From Solen grandis (Eukaryota; Mollusca; Bivalvia; Adapedonta; Solenidae): DNA of 64,000 nt. The stretch is from positions 6,767,324 to 6,831,323 of the forward strand of contig CM037783.1 of assembly GCA_021229015.1 (NCBI GenBank), read 5' to 3'. The notes beneath the pieces are model-generated. The model was not told where the DNA came from, searched no databases, and saw only the letters and a program-made list of their open reading frames with translations. How positions within the stretch are numbered: the first letter of the stretch is position 1; every line of letters starts with the position of its first letter. Made by a program: the position numbers and the translations under genes. Shown here in pieces: positions 25,956 through 38,751 of the stretch.

Positions 25956-27119
25956 TCCTACTCACTTGTAGATGCTACAAGCTGAGGAAGTCCCATAAAA
26001 AATAAGATAATGAAATCTAGGGCATCTTCAGAAGTCTAATAAAAAAGCCCCACAAATATCAGCGATAACCGATAACCGGTATCTATACATCAGCCCGGGA
26101 TTTATTGCATGTTGCTTGGTGTCCTCAATCTGCCATTGATTCCCAATACACCGGGGTCTGGATCCATGCTCCTGATTATGTAAGAATTGATTTGATGAAA
26201 ATATAAACTGCTTCTTCTGCTTAATCAAGACTATCTTCAGGGTCTCTCAGACAGAAACAGTGAATTGGAGTAACAAATAAAACTTGTGACCACAACCAGT
26301 GATATCTATCAATTTTCCTTTATTTTGAAGAGTATACAATTTTCCATCATTTGCAACAAATTTTCATGTTGATCTTCCTTTTAGGGTAAATTTTAAAGCT
26401 ATCTTTATTGAGCTCAATGTTGCTTTGATTCCTCCATGAAAAAATATCAAGTGCATAAAATATAGTCTGACATTTTTTATAACTATGTGATATCAGAATG
26501 ATGAAACAAACATACCAACATACCGGTCTGATCCCAGATTCAAACTCTTTTTAGATACTTTATCAGGTCTAACAAAACTTGTTACTACAGCAAAAACAAG
26601 CTTGAATAACTTATTGTTTTTGTTCTACTCTACAGCAATAAATCCCATGTACTTGCATAACCTCATTTAGATTCCTCGCATTTTGTCCCTGTAACAAATT
26701 GGCTGAGAAATTCCTTCAGAAATAAGGATGTTTATTCCTATCAGTAAAACTTATTACAGTCTTAATACTATACAGTTCATGTCTTCATTAAGCAAGTGAA
26801 TTCCACACAAAATTAAAGCTCCCTGCAGCATCAGAGAAAAAGTGCCACACTTAAACAGGTTTTCCTGATGAAAATTTAGGTACTCGTTAAGCAACATATA
26901 AATATTTGTGATGAAAATTGTTACGAATGAATGTCTTCTACATCTACAGCTCAGAGAAACAAGTTTATTAAAAGTGTTATATAGCTGGAGGTAGATCAAA
27001 CTAATTAATTGCTTCGTGTAACAGTTACAGTTTACATCCATCAGCAATACATAAATCAACATGCATACTTTTCAATGTATTAACATACATGCTATTCAAT
27101 GTAGCTAACAGGGAATAAA

Positions 27120-27834
27120 ACAAGAGGGCCATGATGGCCATGGGTCGCTCACCTGAGAACCAGGTATAAGTGGGAAACAAAAACAGCAAATATCTTATGA
27201 TATTGTGGAAAATGGACTCTGCCCTCTGCCAGCCATAAATCGAGTGAGTACTTTAGGACAAGAAGAACTTTCAAATTTGTACTATATACATAAAAGGAAA
27301 ATGAGCTTAGCCCCCTGGTGGCCATGTTTTTCAAAGGATCAAAATAATTTGAACTATCTTGGTAGAGAGTGACCTAAGGAACATCTGTGCCAAAAAAACT
27401 TTGAAATCAAGCCAGTATTTTTGGAGGAGAAGATTTCTGAAGTTTTTACTTTATACATGTAAGGAAAACAGGCTCCGCCCCCTGGCAACCATGTTTTTAC
27501 AGCGGATCAAAATAATTTGAACAATCTTGGTAGAGAGTAACCCAAGGAACATCTGTGCCAAATAACTTTGAAATTTGCCAGTTGTTTTGGAGGAGAAGAT
27601 TTTTAAAATTTTCGTATGTTTTTTCTTTCCGTTGCCATGGCAACCAGAGTTCCGCATTGAATCCAATTCTTTGAACAACTATGAAAGGGCTTCACCCAAG
27701 GAACATTCCTGTGAGGTTTCTCTAAAATTGGCCCAGTGGTTAAGAAGGAGATGTCATTTTAAGTTGACGGCGGACAATGGACATTCATCGGTCACAATAG
27801 CTCACCTTGAGCACATTGTGCTTAGGTGAGCTAA
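27120..27834 (+). mobile_element. ACAAGAGGGCC element, second internal-repeat type
   Basis: 5' palindrome GGGCCATGATGGCC, three internal units of about 170 bp shared with 18544-18985, and a 3' hairpin TGAGCACATTGTGCTTA followed by GGTGAGCTAA. The ends match the other ACAAGAGGGCC elements while the interior is unrelated to the 160-bp type. Confidence 0.73.
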
Positions 27835-28630
27835 CTATACTAAAGGTGATTTATGTCACCACTTCCCATCTTGTCGAATGAAATACAATCTTCTGTCTTG
27901 ACTTTCATTATTTCTAGATGAGAACCAATATAAATGGCATTAAAATTATTGACGTTCACCCATTCTAGATCTGTAGGTCAGAAATTTGGAAGCATTTCAG
28001 GACACCAAACAGTTTGAAAGCTTTGTCTGGTTGATTTGTAACACTTAGAATAGTAATTGGTACTGTACTGAAGACCATGAAAACCATGACCGTGAATTGT
28101 ACCATACCATGAGGATCCTGTACAGTTTCAGCCCTATCCATTACCTTTTGAACTTGCATAATCAGACAAAAGATTTAAGTTAAAATTTTACTCAAGCAAG
28201 TGGATATAATATAAGAGTCAGCATGGTTATGTTTGTGGGTCTGGTGTCTATTTTTAACTGAAGCAGTCATCATTTAATTTCTTTATTCATAAAGTACTTA
28301 AGTGTCACATTCCTATCTGGTGGAAAGAAAATCCTTTGACGAAACACCTGACCATTTGTGTTGGCATATTTAAAATGGTAACAGCAGTAAGCCAGTCATT
28401 ATTACTATAACACATGATCTTTGTCGAATGACCCATGACTACCGATAACCCTACTCTCCATACATCACCAATGTTTTTTTTTTCCTTCTGTTTCCAAAGC
28501 CAATAGTCATCCAATCGCATGCAAGATAACCTTGTACTGCCTGGCATTAACCAGTCCAAACACTCATATCGTAATATCCTATATCATATAACAGAACCTG
28601 CTAATTAGAATCCTACAGTTGATAAATGAA

Positions 28631-28650
28631 GGTTGTTGTTGTTGTTGTTG
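28631..28650. repeat. (GTT)n microsatellite
   Basis: Six or so GTT units next to a type B SINE. Confidence 0.85.
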
Positions 28651-28667
28651 TATTGGGGTTTACCATT

Positions 28668-28895
28668 GCTGTGATAGTATTTCAATCATATATTGACGTC
28701 CAGCTAATTACAGGTGGAGGAAGACCCCGAGTACATAGAGGTACCCGGGTAGAACCATCGACCTACCGCAAGCCAGCTGGAAGGCTTCCTCACATGAAAA
28801 ATTCGAAGTCCCTACTGGGATTCGAACCCACAGTGGTGAGGGGCTGAGAGATTTGTAATTCACGACTGTAACCGCTCGGCCACGGCGGCCCCGAA
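28668..28895 (-). mobile_element. tRNA-derived SINE (type B)
   Basis: Minus orientation: tRNA-like head at 28825-28895, with an A-box region in the reverse of CCGCTCGGCCACGG and a B box in the reverse of GGGATTCGAACCCAC, followed by the type B body. A (GTT)n tract lies just left, at 28631-28650. Confidence 0.78.
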
Positions 28896-30261
28896 TGAAG
28901 AGTAATAGAATGAAATAACTGTGGGTGTCTGAAGATGGGCCTTGAGACACATTTAACATTACCTGACTTTTTTTGACACACAATTGATGAAACAGTTTTT
29001 ATCAGTAAAACAATATACAAACTGACCTGATTATGTTCTGACAGATTTAGAGTCTGCAGACAGTCTAAGTTACGTAAACAGTTACAAGTGGGGCTCTGTC
29101 ACTTGAGGAGGCAGGAAGTCAGGTAAAATAATATGAAGTGCACCTGACAGCACGGTGACACTCACCACACGCATAGTCTCCAGCTAGGGAATACCTGGCA
29201 ATCGTACACTAAATGTGAGCAGCAATGCTCCAAGGGGGTGAAGATGTAGGGATTTTAATGGCATACCCAATTTATTTATTTATTTGTTTATTGTTTTTTT
29301 TTGTTTTTTTTTAAAAAATAAAATAAAATAAAATGGAGCAAATAATACCCCTAAGTCATATTTCAATTATGTTAATGTGGCATTTGAAGGTCTCTTTCAT
29401 ACTGTAAACATTTTCTTCACAAAGAAATATCTGCACTGGCATAAAAACAATTGTGCCAATTCCTTTTTTCAACCCAACTTAAATAAAATTTTGTTGTATG
29501 TAAATATATTTTTGCATTTGCAGAAAATGCTGATAATACAAACAGATTGGTACATATGACAAAAAAATTTGGGAGGTATGTCTATTTGAGGAGAATTTTT
29601 TCTTGTTCCAACTGCCTGCTATTACTTCCTTGTCTGTCTGATAAATTAAAACTTTCAACCGTATTGCACCAGTTTTAACTTTGACTCCTGACAATGTGAA
29701 CATTGACAAAAAGGCTTGTTGTCCAAAACATGCTCCCATGACAAGATATCCCACCTATGCTGTCCCTTAAGACTACACCCTGGGGTCATGACTGAACCCA
29801 CTCAACAACAAACCAAAAGCTTCATTATACAGCCCACATCTCCACAGCATGTGTTTAAAATTCAACATTATACAAACAGCAGCTTGTTTATACATTCAAT
29901 CACTGTTTTAGTTACCAGGAAATGAGGTACTCATCCCGTTAAAATAATCAATGAGCAATTAAAGTTTGAAGAGGGGAAAAACAGTCGATACAGGAAGTTA
30001 GAGTCGCTCATGATGGACCTACACTGGGATTTTATACTTGTAATTCCTCAATCTAGAGTTAGGCTGTTGATGTAAAAGTCATTCATACAGTCATTTTGGC
30101 ACTTTCAAATAATAATAATTAGTTCTTCAATATATGATTTAGATGTTCCTCACAACCTTTACCATGATCTTTGAGGTCAAGTTAAAAACTGATATAAATT
30201 TTCACAACTCCAAAACTAAAGTCACCAAGAATTGTGATCCATACAAACATGATATAAGGTC

Positions 30262-30440
30262 ACCTAGGTCCAGAGCTAGTGTACAGGACTGTCGATCCAA
30301 AGGTTGAAGATTTGAACCCAGTTAGGGTCTGTAAACTTCATGACATTCCCAGGTTCAAGGACTGATTCAGCCAAAGAACCACTGAGAGGAATTTGTTTAA
30401 GTTTAGAATTTGTTTCCCATTCCACGTATAAAGAAACAAC
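30262..30440 (+). mobile_element. tRNA-derived SINE (type C), degraded
   Basis: Plus orientation: GACTGTCGATCCAAAGG and a B-box-like GATTTGAACCCAGTTAGG, followed by TTCATGACATTCCCAGG, the type C body landmark. Confidence 0.55.
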
Positions 30441-30797
30441 TGATTAAATTAAACTATATAATTATGATACTGTGCATGGTATTGAAAGATTTTAAACCTG
30501 TATGATACATTATGCTGTCAAAGCGTCATCTCTAAACCATTCTCTCAAACCCATCAATTTAAAGAAAGAACCCTTGTCTGATTCTGAATGTGTAGCATAT
30601 ATTATCTCACTTACTCTGATATCTCTCATCATATAATTTTCCCATTAATTTGTCTTCTTCTGTTATTTTTCTTAAGCTCCTGCATCAAATAGCTGAGAAG
30701 ACTTCATTTGATCTCTCATCGCAAGTAATTCAGAGGCAATGTTTTTGGGGGTTGCATGAACATCTTTTTTTTTCTTTCTTTTTTTAACAAACTATTA

Positions 30798-31849
30798 CAG
30801 TAAAACCTCGCAGACTCATTATCACGACCAACTCAATATTACGGGCACATTTTGTCGGACCCGAATTTTTCTCTATATATTTCAATGGTTGCTCACCTCA
30901 TTAAAGCGGGCAACTCAAAATTGCGTAAAAAGACCACTAAAATAGGACCAAATTGTAAAATTAGTCTTCTTTTGACCTCAATAATGCGAACGATGGTCCT
31001 GTGAAAAAGTTGATTCAAGTTGTCATTTTACGACATCTGGTTTCCGGTACAGGTGAAGGTCGCACGTGCCGTAATTCGGATGTTTTGATAACACGGTAGA
31101 TAAAATTCGATGGAGAGTGAAAACAATGGGTGAGATGGGTAATATTACGTAACAGAGAGCAATCTTGGGATCTACGGATGTATTTCCTGTCAAGCTAACG
31201 AGTATTTGTTAAATGTCCAGATGAGGTGCCCCTGATTAGCAGTGACAATCACCATGACGCGTTTAGATTGACTAAAGTTTTGACAGTCGTTAATTGGCAC
31301 GAAGACTTCCCACGAAAACTTGACTAAAATAGAATCCAGATATCCCGTCATATTAGTCAATCACTTTCATAACTACTTTCCAAAGACTTTGGTTTAAAAC
31401 TGAAATCAAACGTTAAGATCTTTAAATTCAAAAGAAATTGTCTTGAATCAAAACAGCACGGTGAAAAGTTGGAGGCAACTGGATAATTAAAAAAAGCTTA
31501 TTACTAAAACAATTGAATAAGCAATCAATTTGATAGTTAGAGGAAAATTAGATAAATTTAAAATGGGAAGACTTTTAATCGGCATGAAATTACCATAGAT
31601 TTTAATTTTAAATGTGAAAAAAAGTTTTATAAAAATAATCTGGATTATATTTCATAACAAAACTTTTTAAAAACATTAAATTGATTCAAGAGATATTATT
31701 TTCATCTATCAAATTAAAACAAGTATTGAATTTGATCAACATTGAAATGAAATATTTATGAAAAGACCAAACTCAATAATGAGACCAACTCAATAATAAG
31801 ACCACTTTCAGATGGACCCAATAGTGGTCTCATTATCTAGGTTTTACTG
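30798..31849. mobile_element. TA-flanked DNA transposon remnant (pogo/Tc1-mariner-like)
   Basis: A 1052-bp element bounded by TA on both sides, with TIRs CAGTAAAACCTCGC at the left and CTAGGTTTTACTG at the right. Subterminal ACCAACTCAATA-type motifs occur at both ends. CAGT...ACTG with a TA duplication is typical of the IS630-Tc1-mariner superfamily, pogo/Tigger branch. No transposase frame is recognisable. Confidence 0.72.
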
Positions 31850-31851
31850 TA

Positions 31852-34800
31852 TACATTTTACATTTTATTATCAATTCTTATATGTTCAGGATTTTTTTTT
31901 TTGAGAACATAAACAAAGTTAAAGATGGATCAACCATACAGAATTCCTGATTAATACTTCAGTCTGAAGTTTTTCATTCATAAATTCCATTTAATAATGG
32001 AGCGATATACCATAAATACGGTAGTTATTATAATACTAACTGTATGAAAATTTCAACATTGATCTATGACTCATCACATTATAATTACACACCAAAAATT
32101 AGTTTGGTATCGTAAAAATGGTGTGAATAGACAAATACGGAAATTTAATGGATTTAAAGAACACCACCTGCAGCAAGACAATAAAATTTAAACAAGATTC
32201 CCAAAAGCTACATGTTGATCAGTCCTTCCACCTCTAAGTGTGATAGTGATAAAGGAAAGAAGACTCAACTCTTGAGCACAAGACATGGTTTCATTGAGGC
32301 AAAACTGCAATATTATTAAAATCCTTCCATCCAGAGATGAATTACAGCCCCAAAAAGCAAACCTTCCACCTCTGAGTGTGACCTTGATGTTGGAGCTAGA
32401 TTTCAAACTTTTTGTGCAAATTTCATCTTATTTGGGCAAATATTATTGCCAAATCATTTGAAAATCCCAGATCCATGATTAATTTACTGCCGGACAAACA
32501 ATACAGCATCATGACCTTTCATTCTTAAGAGTGACATTGGAGTTAGGAACCTAAATGTTGTGCCTGACACATTTTTACATTACAAAACATGACTTCTTAG
32601 TGACTAGAAAATCCTGCTATTCAATGTCTAAGCCACAGCTATCCAATGTGCACATGTTACATAGTAATACCAAACAGGCAATGGGTGGTGACTATGTTGA
32701 TCTTCCTCAAGAATCTTTAATGCAATCCTATGTAATGTATTTTAACCCTTTCCCTCATAGAGGACACCATGAAAAGACCTATGCGAACAGCATAAAACCA
32801 GATCAGCCTGCGAGTAACTCGCAGGCTGATCAGGTTTTATGCTGTTCGCTGCTCCTCAGTGGTCTGGAAATGAGGACTTTATAATTAAATTTGGTAAGGT
32901 TTAACTGTGGTTTTCTGCAGGTCAGGCTTTATGTGGTACCTATTGAGGGTGTCAAAATGAGTCTGTATGAGGGAAAGGGTTAAGTAAGTGGCCTATTAGC
33001 TAAGTATTTGTAACTGTAAAGTTATGAGTGGATATTTCAAAAAGATGGATTCGAACCCTGTTGATAAAGTACTAGCTTCAGCTCAGATTAAAGCTATCTG
33101 GCTGCTATATTTTACAAGATAACAAATAGTTAAAAATAAGTTGCATTTTAAGAATTGTTGGTGAGAACATATAACTTCTATTCCTATTATGTATCTAGAA
33201 TAGTTTTATGGTTTTCCCTTGTTAAACCCATTTTCAAGCAATTAAATAATTATTATCGAGCAAGGGCCTGTTATAGAAATGAAATATCCCAAGTTGTAAA
33301 TACAGATGCAATTCTGGACTAAGATGTTATCCTGTATGATATAAAAGTATTACTGTAGAAGTTAGAATCAATTAACTGTATTTTGAGCAACACTGGGACT
33401 AAGTTACGTCTTATTACCGTACAGTTCTAACTAAAACCAGGATAACAGCCCTGCATTATTGAACATTAATCAACAAATTCCTCCCCAAATATAGGAAATA
33501 ACTGCTTGACTTGTGAAAGCAGAATATACCACCAAAAAATATCCTAAAACTAATTGGACCTTAAGATATTTAAACTTCTTACTCTTGTAGAAAAATCTCA
33601 AACACTTTCACCCATGCATATCTTGTTTATTCCAGAGTTTCAGTAACATGAGATGGTTTGTTTGCTAAGTTGTTTGAGTACCATCCTATTATGGAATTGA
33701 AACTAAATCGTGTTTTCATTCTTCTGTTAACTTTATCCTTTTTGCTTATTTTCTTCCCTAAAACTAGTTCAAGTACACAAGCTCTCACTACATATAACCA
33801 TTTCCTCTTACTATAAATTTAGCTCAAGTTGTTTTCCTATCTACCCATTTAAAAAGCTGCATTTGTGTGTAATTAAGTGTTTTTAGTCAAAGAACATTGT
33901 AAGCTATCTCAATTTCTTGAATATTATACACTTATTGTATGGGAATAAAAATATTTGTTTACATGAGAAAAGTGGCAATGCCCTGTCATATTTTGGCACT
34001 GAGGAGTTCCCGAGATAGGAACTTTTGCTATGTTGTAGCCTAAGGAACATCACATGACATCTGGATTCTGGAACGGATGCTCGATACACTTTGCCATACC
34101 CGGACAAGTGAGCAACATGAAAAGCTGACGGATTCCCATAAATCCATTCTCTCTGGCTTTCTTTTTTTAAAAATTAGACTGCTTCCCCGCCCAATTCATC
34201 AAAACCATTAACTACAGAGGAAGAATGCATCCCTTGGAATGAAGGCTCAATTGTTTAAAAGTGTCTGCCAGAGATCTGAACATTCCTCTGCAGCAGCCAA
34301 ACTCAACCAATTGTTTGATGGTGTTAAATATGGCTGTGTACTTAAAGTGTAGCGCATTCCTCGTGATTTAACATTTTTTCATTGATTTATCTAGAATTTT
34401 AAGGTGGCCAGTTGCAGCACATATAGGCCCTTTGGCAGATAATGATCTATCAAGAAGATATCATTTTAAGTGTTTGAATTTCTTTCATGGACCCTTTCAT
34501 TACATAATAAGATCTGTAGGGTTTATGATAGTTTTGGGGGTTTACAGTATGTGACCCTCTTTTCGCCAATTTTTTAACCATAATTCCTTCCAAATTGTCT
34601 TGTATACCTGAGCATCTGGAAGTTCCATTCCTGTTTGTTTGATCTCCCAAGGAACTATGCCCATCTGTGACAGGGTGATGAGACTGCCATTATCAGCTCT
34701 GATCTTTTCAGACAGGTCAGAGGCAACTCACATAGTAATTCCATCCGACCCTCCCTCCTCAACCCCTCACTCTGTATTAGTCTCCAAGCAGACTTCTCTC

Positions 34801-35563
34801 TTTTTCTTGCTACAGGACTGTGAGAACATAAATATACAAAGACCCAACTGTCTGGTTGCTCGCCAATTTGCAACTTAGTATGTTAAAGAAAGACAGAGTG
34901 GCATGGATATCACACTCCTACTGTAGATTCACACAAGGCAAATCCATGTTTTTACTGTTTCTTTTTTTTTTTTAATGCTGTCTTACCTAAATTTCGTATA
35001 TCTATTTAGTCTCAAAAACCCCTAAACTTGAGGAGTGAGGATCAAGGGGAATGAGAGCAGGATTTACAACTTCAATTGCTCAGTTAAATCAACATATATA
35101 CACAGAAAGATATCAATTAAAGCTCATTTCTCAGAATCCAATTTTGACCTCAAAATCAGTAACCCATTCATGTGAAGCAGATCTAGAACCAGTCACCCCT
35201 TTTAACCATGCCCAGGATTAGCCAAAGTATTCCAGCATAACACATTAATTCAGATGATGAAAGCATTCCTTTCAAAGTTCCAGAGAAATAGGTACTCTAG
35301 TTATGCCAGCAGAGTATTTCATAGGCACTAGGAATTGCTATGTCATGTTAGGCTCTCAGAACAGGTGGCTATCTCCATATATGCACACCTGGCCAAGACT
35401 TGACAGCATACCTTTGGGATTACTAAATCATGCAAACATTAGAAATCTGTTTTTGCAGATTAAACTAATTTCTTTTACATCAACTGAGAACAATTTTTTA
35501 TAATGAATTACTAATGCCTCTCAATGGTTTTGGGCCGTACCAGTACTTTCATTTAGAGACTTC
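31852..35563. other. Mostly unique DNA with one MITE
   Basis: Contains the MITE at 32742 and a possible worn SINE B box near 33050 (GATTCGAACCCTG). 34170-34900 is of mixed composition without supported exons. Confidence 0.4.
32742..32983 (+). mobile_element. TTAA-flanked MITE, copy 3
   Basis: A 242-bp copy with intact TTAA flanks, TIRs and central hairpin. It differs from copy 1 by only a handful of substitutions, so the family was probably active recently. Confidence 0.9.
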
Positions 35564-35730
35564 ATATCTACTTGCGACAGATATAGTGCTGCCACACTGC
35601 AGTATCACACCGCAGACATGTGGCATGATACCACACCATGTAACATTATTCTGACACCAGGCAAACCAGTCCTGGAACTTCTCTTATATGCTGAGTGCCA
35701 AGCAAGGGAGATATACCAGTACCATTATTA
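35564..35730 (-). mobile_element. tRNA-derived SINE (type A), 3' part of an interrupted copy
   Basis: Body of the type A SINE in reverse orientation, with the landmarks GTGGCATGATACCACAC and ACACCAGGCAAACCAGTCC. The tRNA-like head of the same copy is at 37963-38037, on the other side of the 2.2 kb Helitron-like insert. Confidence 0.75.
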
Positions 35731-37962
35731 GGTTTTCGCCTCTGCAGGGCGAAAACCTATTGTTCTTCTTCTGTTGATTTGTTTTTTTTTTTATTTTTAT
35801 TATTTTTCCAATTCCACCCATTTTTGTGTCCAGCCTAGCGGCCAGATGAAAAAAGCTACAGCTATGAAATTTTGGGCATGGAGTCATCTTTATTTGAACA
35901 TGTGCCTAAATGGTCAAACTTTTCACTTTTGTTTCTGATTTAGCCACTAGGGGGCGCAATGCATGTAATCACTGTTTTGCTAATAACTCAAAAATTTGAA
36001 ACCTGATTTAGATGCGGTTTTTTACATAATGTTCCTTGTTGACAGCCCAATCAAATATGAAGGAAATCTCATCATCGAGTACGGGAAAAAAATTGTTCTA
36101 GGAGAGGTTGAATGTTCGAACCTTGGAAAAAAGTGAAATAATGAGGGTAGGTCTACGAAAAAACCTTCTCACTTTTGTTAGAGATCAGATAGAAGAATTC
36201 TGTTTGCTGCATACGATTTGCAAGACATATACGCACAAAATATATGGGGTGGCGAATTTAGGAAATGCGTGGTTTGTCCTCTAGAAAAGGTCAAACTTCA
36301 CTAAATTTTAGGAAAAATTAAAATTTCAAAAACATGTTTTTGTCGCTCCTGACTTTATTTTCTGTTCATTCTTCATGATATTTTCACACACTATGTATTG
36401 TTATGTTTGAAAGGGCCTCACAATAAAAAAATCAAAAGAAATTTGAAAAGGTCAAGGTCATTTTACGATTATTGTGTTTTTATTCGGCCACAAATAGCTC
36501 CAAAACTAAAAATATTTCATTGAGAGTATATGAACAAAAGTTTTAGTTCTTAAAGAGCTCTTTCCAGTGATGTTTAGTTTTTGAAGATCGGACTTGATTT
36601 GGTCATTATACAGCAGTCCAAAGTTTGATCCTTTTTTGGAATAATTGTAAATCAGGTTTTATGCTTCAAATTCTGATACACAAGAATAAAAAGTTTGACT
36701 TGTGCGACTAGTATACTTGATTGAACTATTTATTCCTTTGCTTGGTACCAAACAGCAAAATTTTAATCAATTTTCTTTCTCATTTTGCCGCTAGGGGGCG
36801 CTTTTCTTGAAATCATTCTTTTGCGTATAACTCAAAAAGTTGAAGCCTGATCCAAATGCGGTTAATTGAATTATGTTCCTTGTTGATAGCCTAATAAAAT
36901 ATGATAGTTTCTAGGTATGATTGGCTGAAACTTTTTGAGCTAGTAACGGAAGGTTGAAAGTTCGAATCTCGTAAAAAAAATGCAAATGAGGGTAGGTCTA
37001 CGAAAAACCTATCCATTTTTGTTAGAAATCAGATAGAAGAATTCTGTTTGCTGCAAATGATTTGCAAGACATATACGCACAAAATATATGGGGTGGCGAA
37101 TTTAAGAAATGCATGGTTTGTCCTCTAGAAAAAGGTCAAACTTCACTAAATTTTAGGAAAAATTAAAATTTCAAAAACATGTTTTTCGCGCTCCTGACTT
37201 TATTCTGTTCATTCTTCATAAAATTTTCACAAGTTATGTATTGTTATGTTTGAAAGGGCCTCACAATTCATTAAAAGGTCAAGGTCATATTATGATAATT
37301 GTGTTTTTATTCAGCCCCAAAGTACTCCAAATCTAAAAATATTTCATTGAGAGTATATGAACAAAAGTTTTAGTTCTAAATAGTTCTTTCATGTAATGTT
37401 TAGTTTTTGAAGATTGGACTTGATCTTTTCATTTTATGGCAATCCAAAGTTTGATCCTTTTTTGGAATAATTGTTATTCAGTTTAAATTATGCTTAAAAT
37501 TGTGATATATAAGAAAAAGAATGTTCGATTAGTGCGACTTATATACTTGTTTGAACTATTTGCTGCATTTCTAGGTACCTAGTTGTAAATTTTTTTATCA
37601 TTTTTTTTTCACATTTTGCCGCTAGAGGGCGCATTGCTTAAAATCACTCTTTTGCCTATAACTCAAAACGTTAAAGTCTAATTGAAATGCGGTTTTCAGC
37701 ATTTTGTTCCTTGTTGACAGCACCACAGAATGTGATGTGATGTGATGTGATGATAGGGTATGGGGAAATATTTGCGCTAGAGGAGTTTGAATGTTCTAAC
37801 ATTAAAAAAAAACAAAAAAACAAAAAAAACTGTGCAAATGAGAGTAGGTCTTCAAAAAACCTTTGCGTTCTGTTTCATATTAAAAATTGTGGCTGAGTTG
37901 AAATAAAGTGTTCAAGTTGATTAGGTTAAAAGCGAAAACCAAGATACCGCTTGCGGTTCTAG
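35731..37962 (+). mobile_element. Helitron-like non-autonomous element with long tandem units
   Basis: About 2.2 kb. The left end is a perfect hairpin (GGTTTTCGCC, six-base loop, GGCGAAAACC, 35731-35757). The right end has GCGAAAACC, then a small hairpin (ACCGC-TT-GCGGT, 37946-37957) and CTAG. A 3' hairpin followed by CTRR is typical of Helitrons and Helentrons. The interior is 2.3 tandem units of about 830-845 bp, each opening at GCC(A/G)CTAG(G/A)GGGCGC (35943, 36787, 37618). No transposase or helicase is encoded. It lies inside a SINE, flanked by TTA-rich sequence. Confidence 0.75.
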
Positions 37963-38037
37963 TTATGATCTTGTAATTGCAGCCAGGGATCGAATCCACA
38001 ACCTCCCATTCCTGAGGTGGACACTCTCACCACTCAG
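37963..38037 (-). mobile_element. tRNA-derived SINE (type A), head of the interrupted copy
   Basis: Read on the minus strand this gives an A-box-like TGAGTGGTGAGAGTG and a B-box-like GGATTCGATCCC. It continues the SINE body at 35564-35730. A TTAA MITE is inserted at its 5' end. Confidence 0.75.
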
Positions 38038-38751
38038 TTAACCCTTTCCCTCATAGAGGACACCATGAAAAGACCTATGCGAACAGCAAAAACCAGATCA
38101 GCCTGCGAGTTACTCGCAGGCTGATCAGGTTTTATGCTGTTCGCTGCTCCTCAGTGGTCTGGACATGAGGATTTTGTAATTAAATTTGGTAAGGTTTAAT
38201 TGTGGTTTTCTGAAGATCAGGATTTATGTATACCTATTGAGTGCGTCAAAATGAGTGTAGCAGAGCGTGATTTTAATGGTTTGCCTCATGTTCTCATTTG
38301 TTTATGTCTCATGTACATTGTTCTGTTATTGTGATCGTCTATCTACTTCCTGTTTGTAATGTCATGTGCACGTTCTGTAATTGTCCAAGAGAATGAGTAT
38401 GTCCGAGAGAGTCCGAGTGAGGCATACCCTAATTAAGAGTTATGTAAGGTTGTTATGATGCGAGTATGATGCAAGTTTGCTATTGGTTGGCCCGTCCCCC
38501 GTGCTCCTTTCCCGCGCTTTGTTCTTAATTTCACTACCAATTTTATAACTCTAGGCACTTCGATTTTCGATGTCATTTGATAAACATCCAGTCGTCGCTC
38601 TTACCTTTGAGTTACATTATTATTTTCATGTTATATTATTCGACGTGCCTGGTTTTTCTTTGAACCACGACAAATATATTCATATTGAACCTCAACTGGT
38701 GTTCTTGTAATTAACACCCACTACATGAGTCTATATGAGGGAAAGGGTTAA
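38038..38751 (+). mobile_element. TTAA-flanked MITE, copy 4, split by a solo LTR
   Basis: TTAA at both ends and the same TIRs and hairpin as the other copies. A 470-bp LTR plus a 4-bp duplication interrupt it near the right end. Removing them leaves about 240 bp, the normal size. It is itself inserted in the tRNA-like head of a minus-strand SINE. Confidence 0.88.
38256..38725 (+). mobile_element. Solo LTR of a retrotransposon
   Basis: A 470-bp segment starting TGTAGCAGAGC and ending CCCACTACA, with short inverted ends (TGTAG/CTACA). It is flanked by TGAG on both sides (38252-38255 and 38726-38729), a 4-bp target duplication. The MITE sequence on either side is otherwise contiguous. There is no internal retrotransposon region, so this is a solo LTR left by recombination. 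A TATAA-like motif lies in its middle. The clade (Gypsy-like is likely) is inference. Confidence 0.8.

Larger units (their letters stand above)
25956..30261. other. Intergenic or intronic DNA between repeats
   Basis: Besides the elements listed at 27120 and 28668, 25956-27119, 27835-28667 and 28896-30261 show no gene or recognised repeat. A low-complexity T/A tract is at 29273-29335. Confidence 0.4.

Noticed and set aside
34450..34740. Minus-strand open stretch with a possible donor (GATGCTCAG then GTATAC)
   Set aside because: About 65 codons without an ATG, no recognisable protein family and no matching acceptor. Stretches this long are expected by chance in 64 kb.
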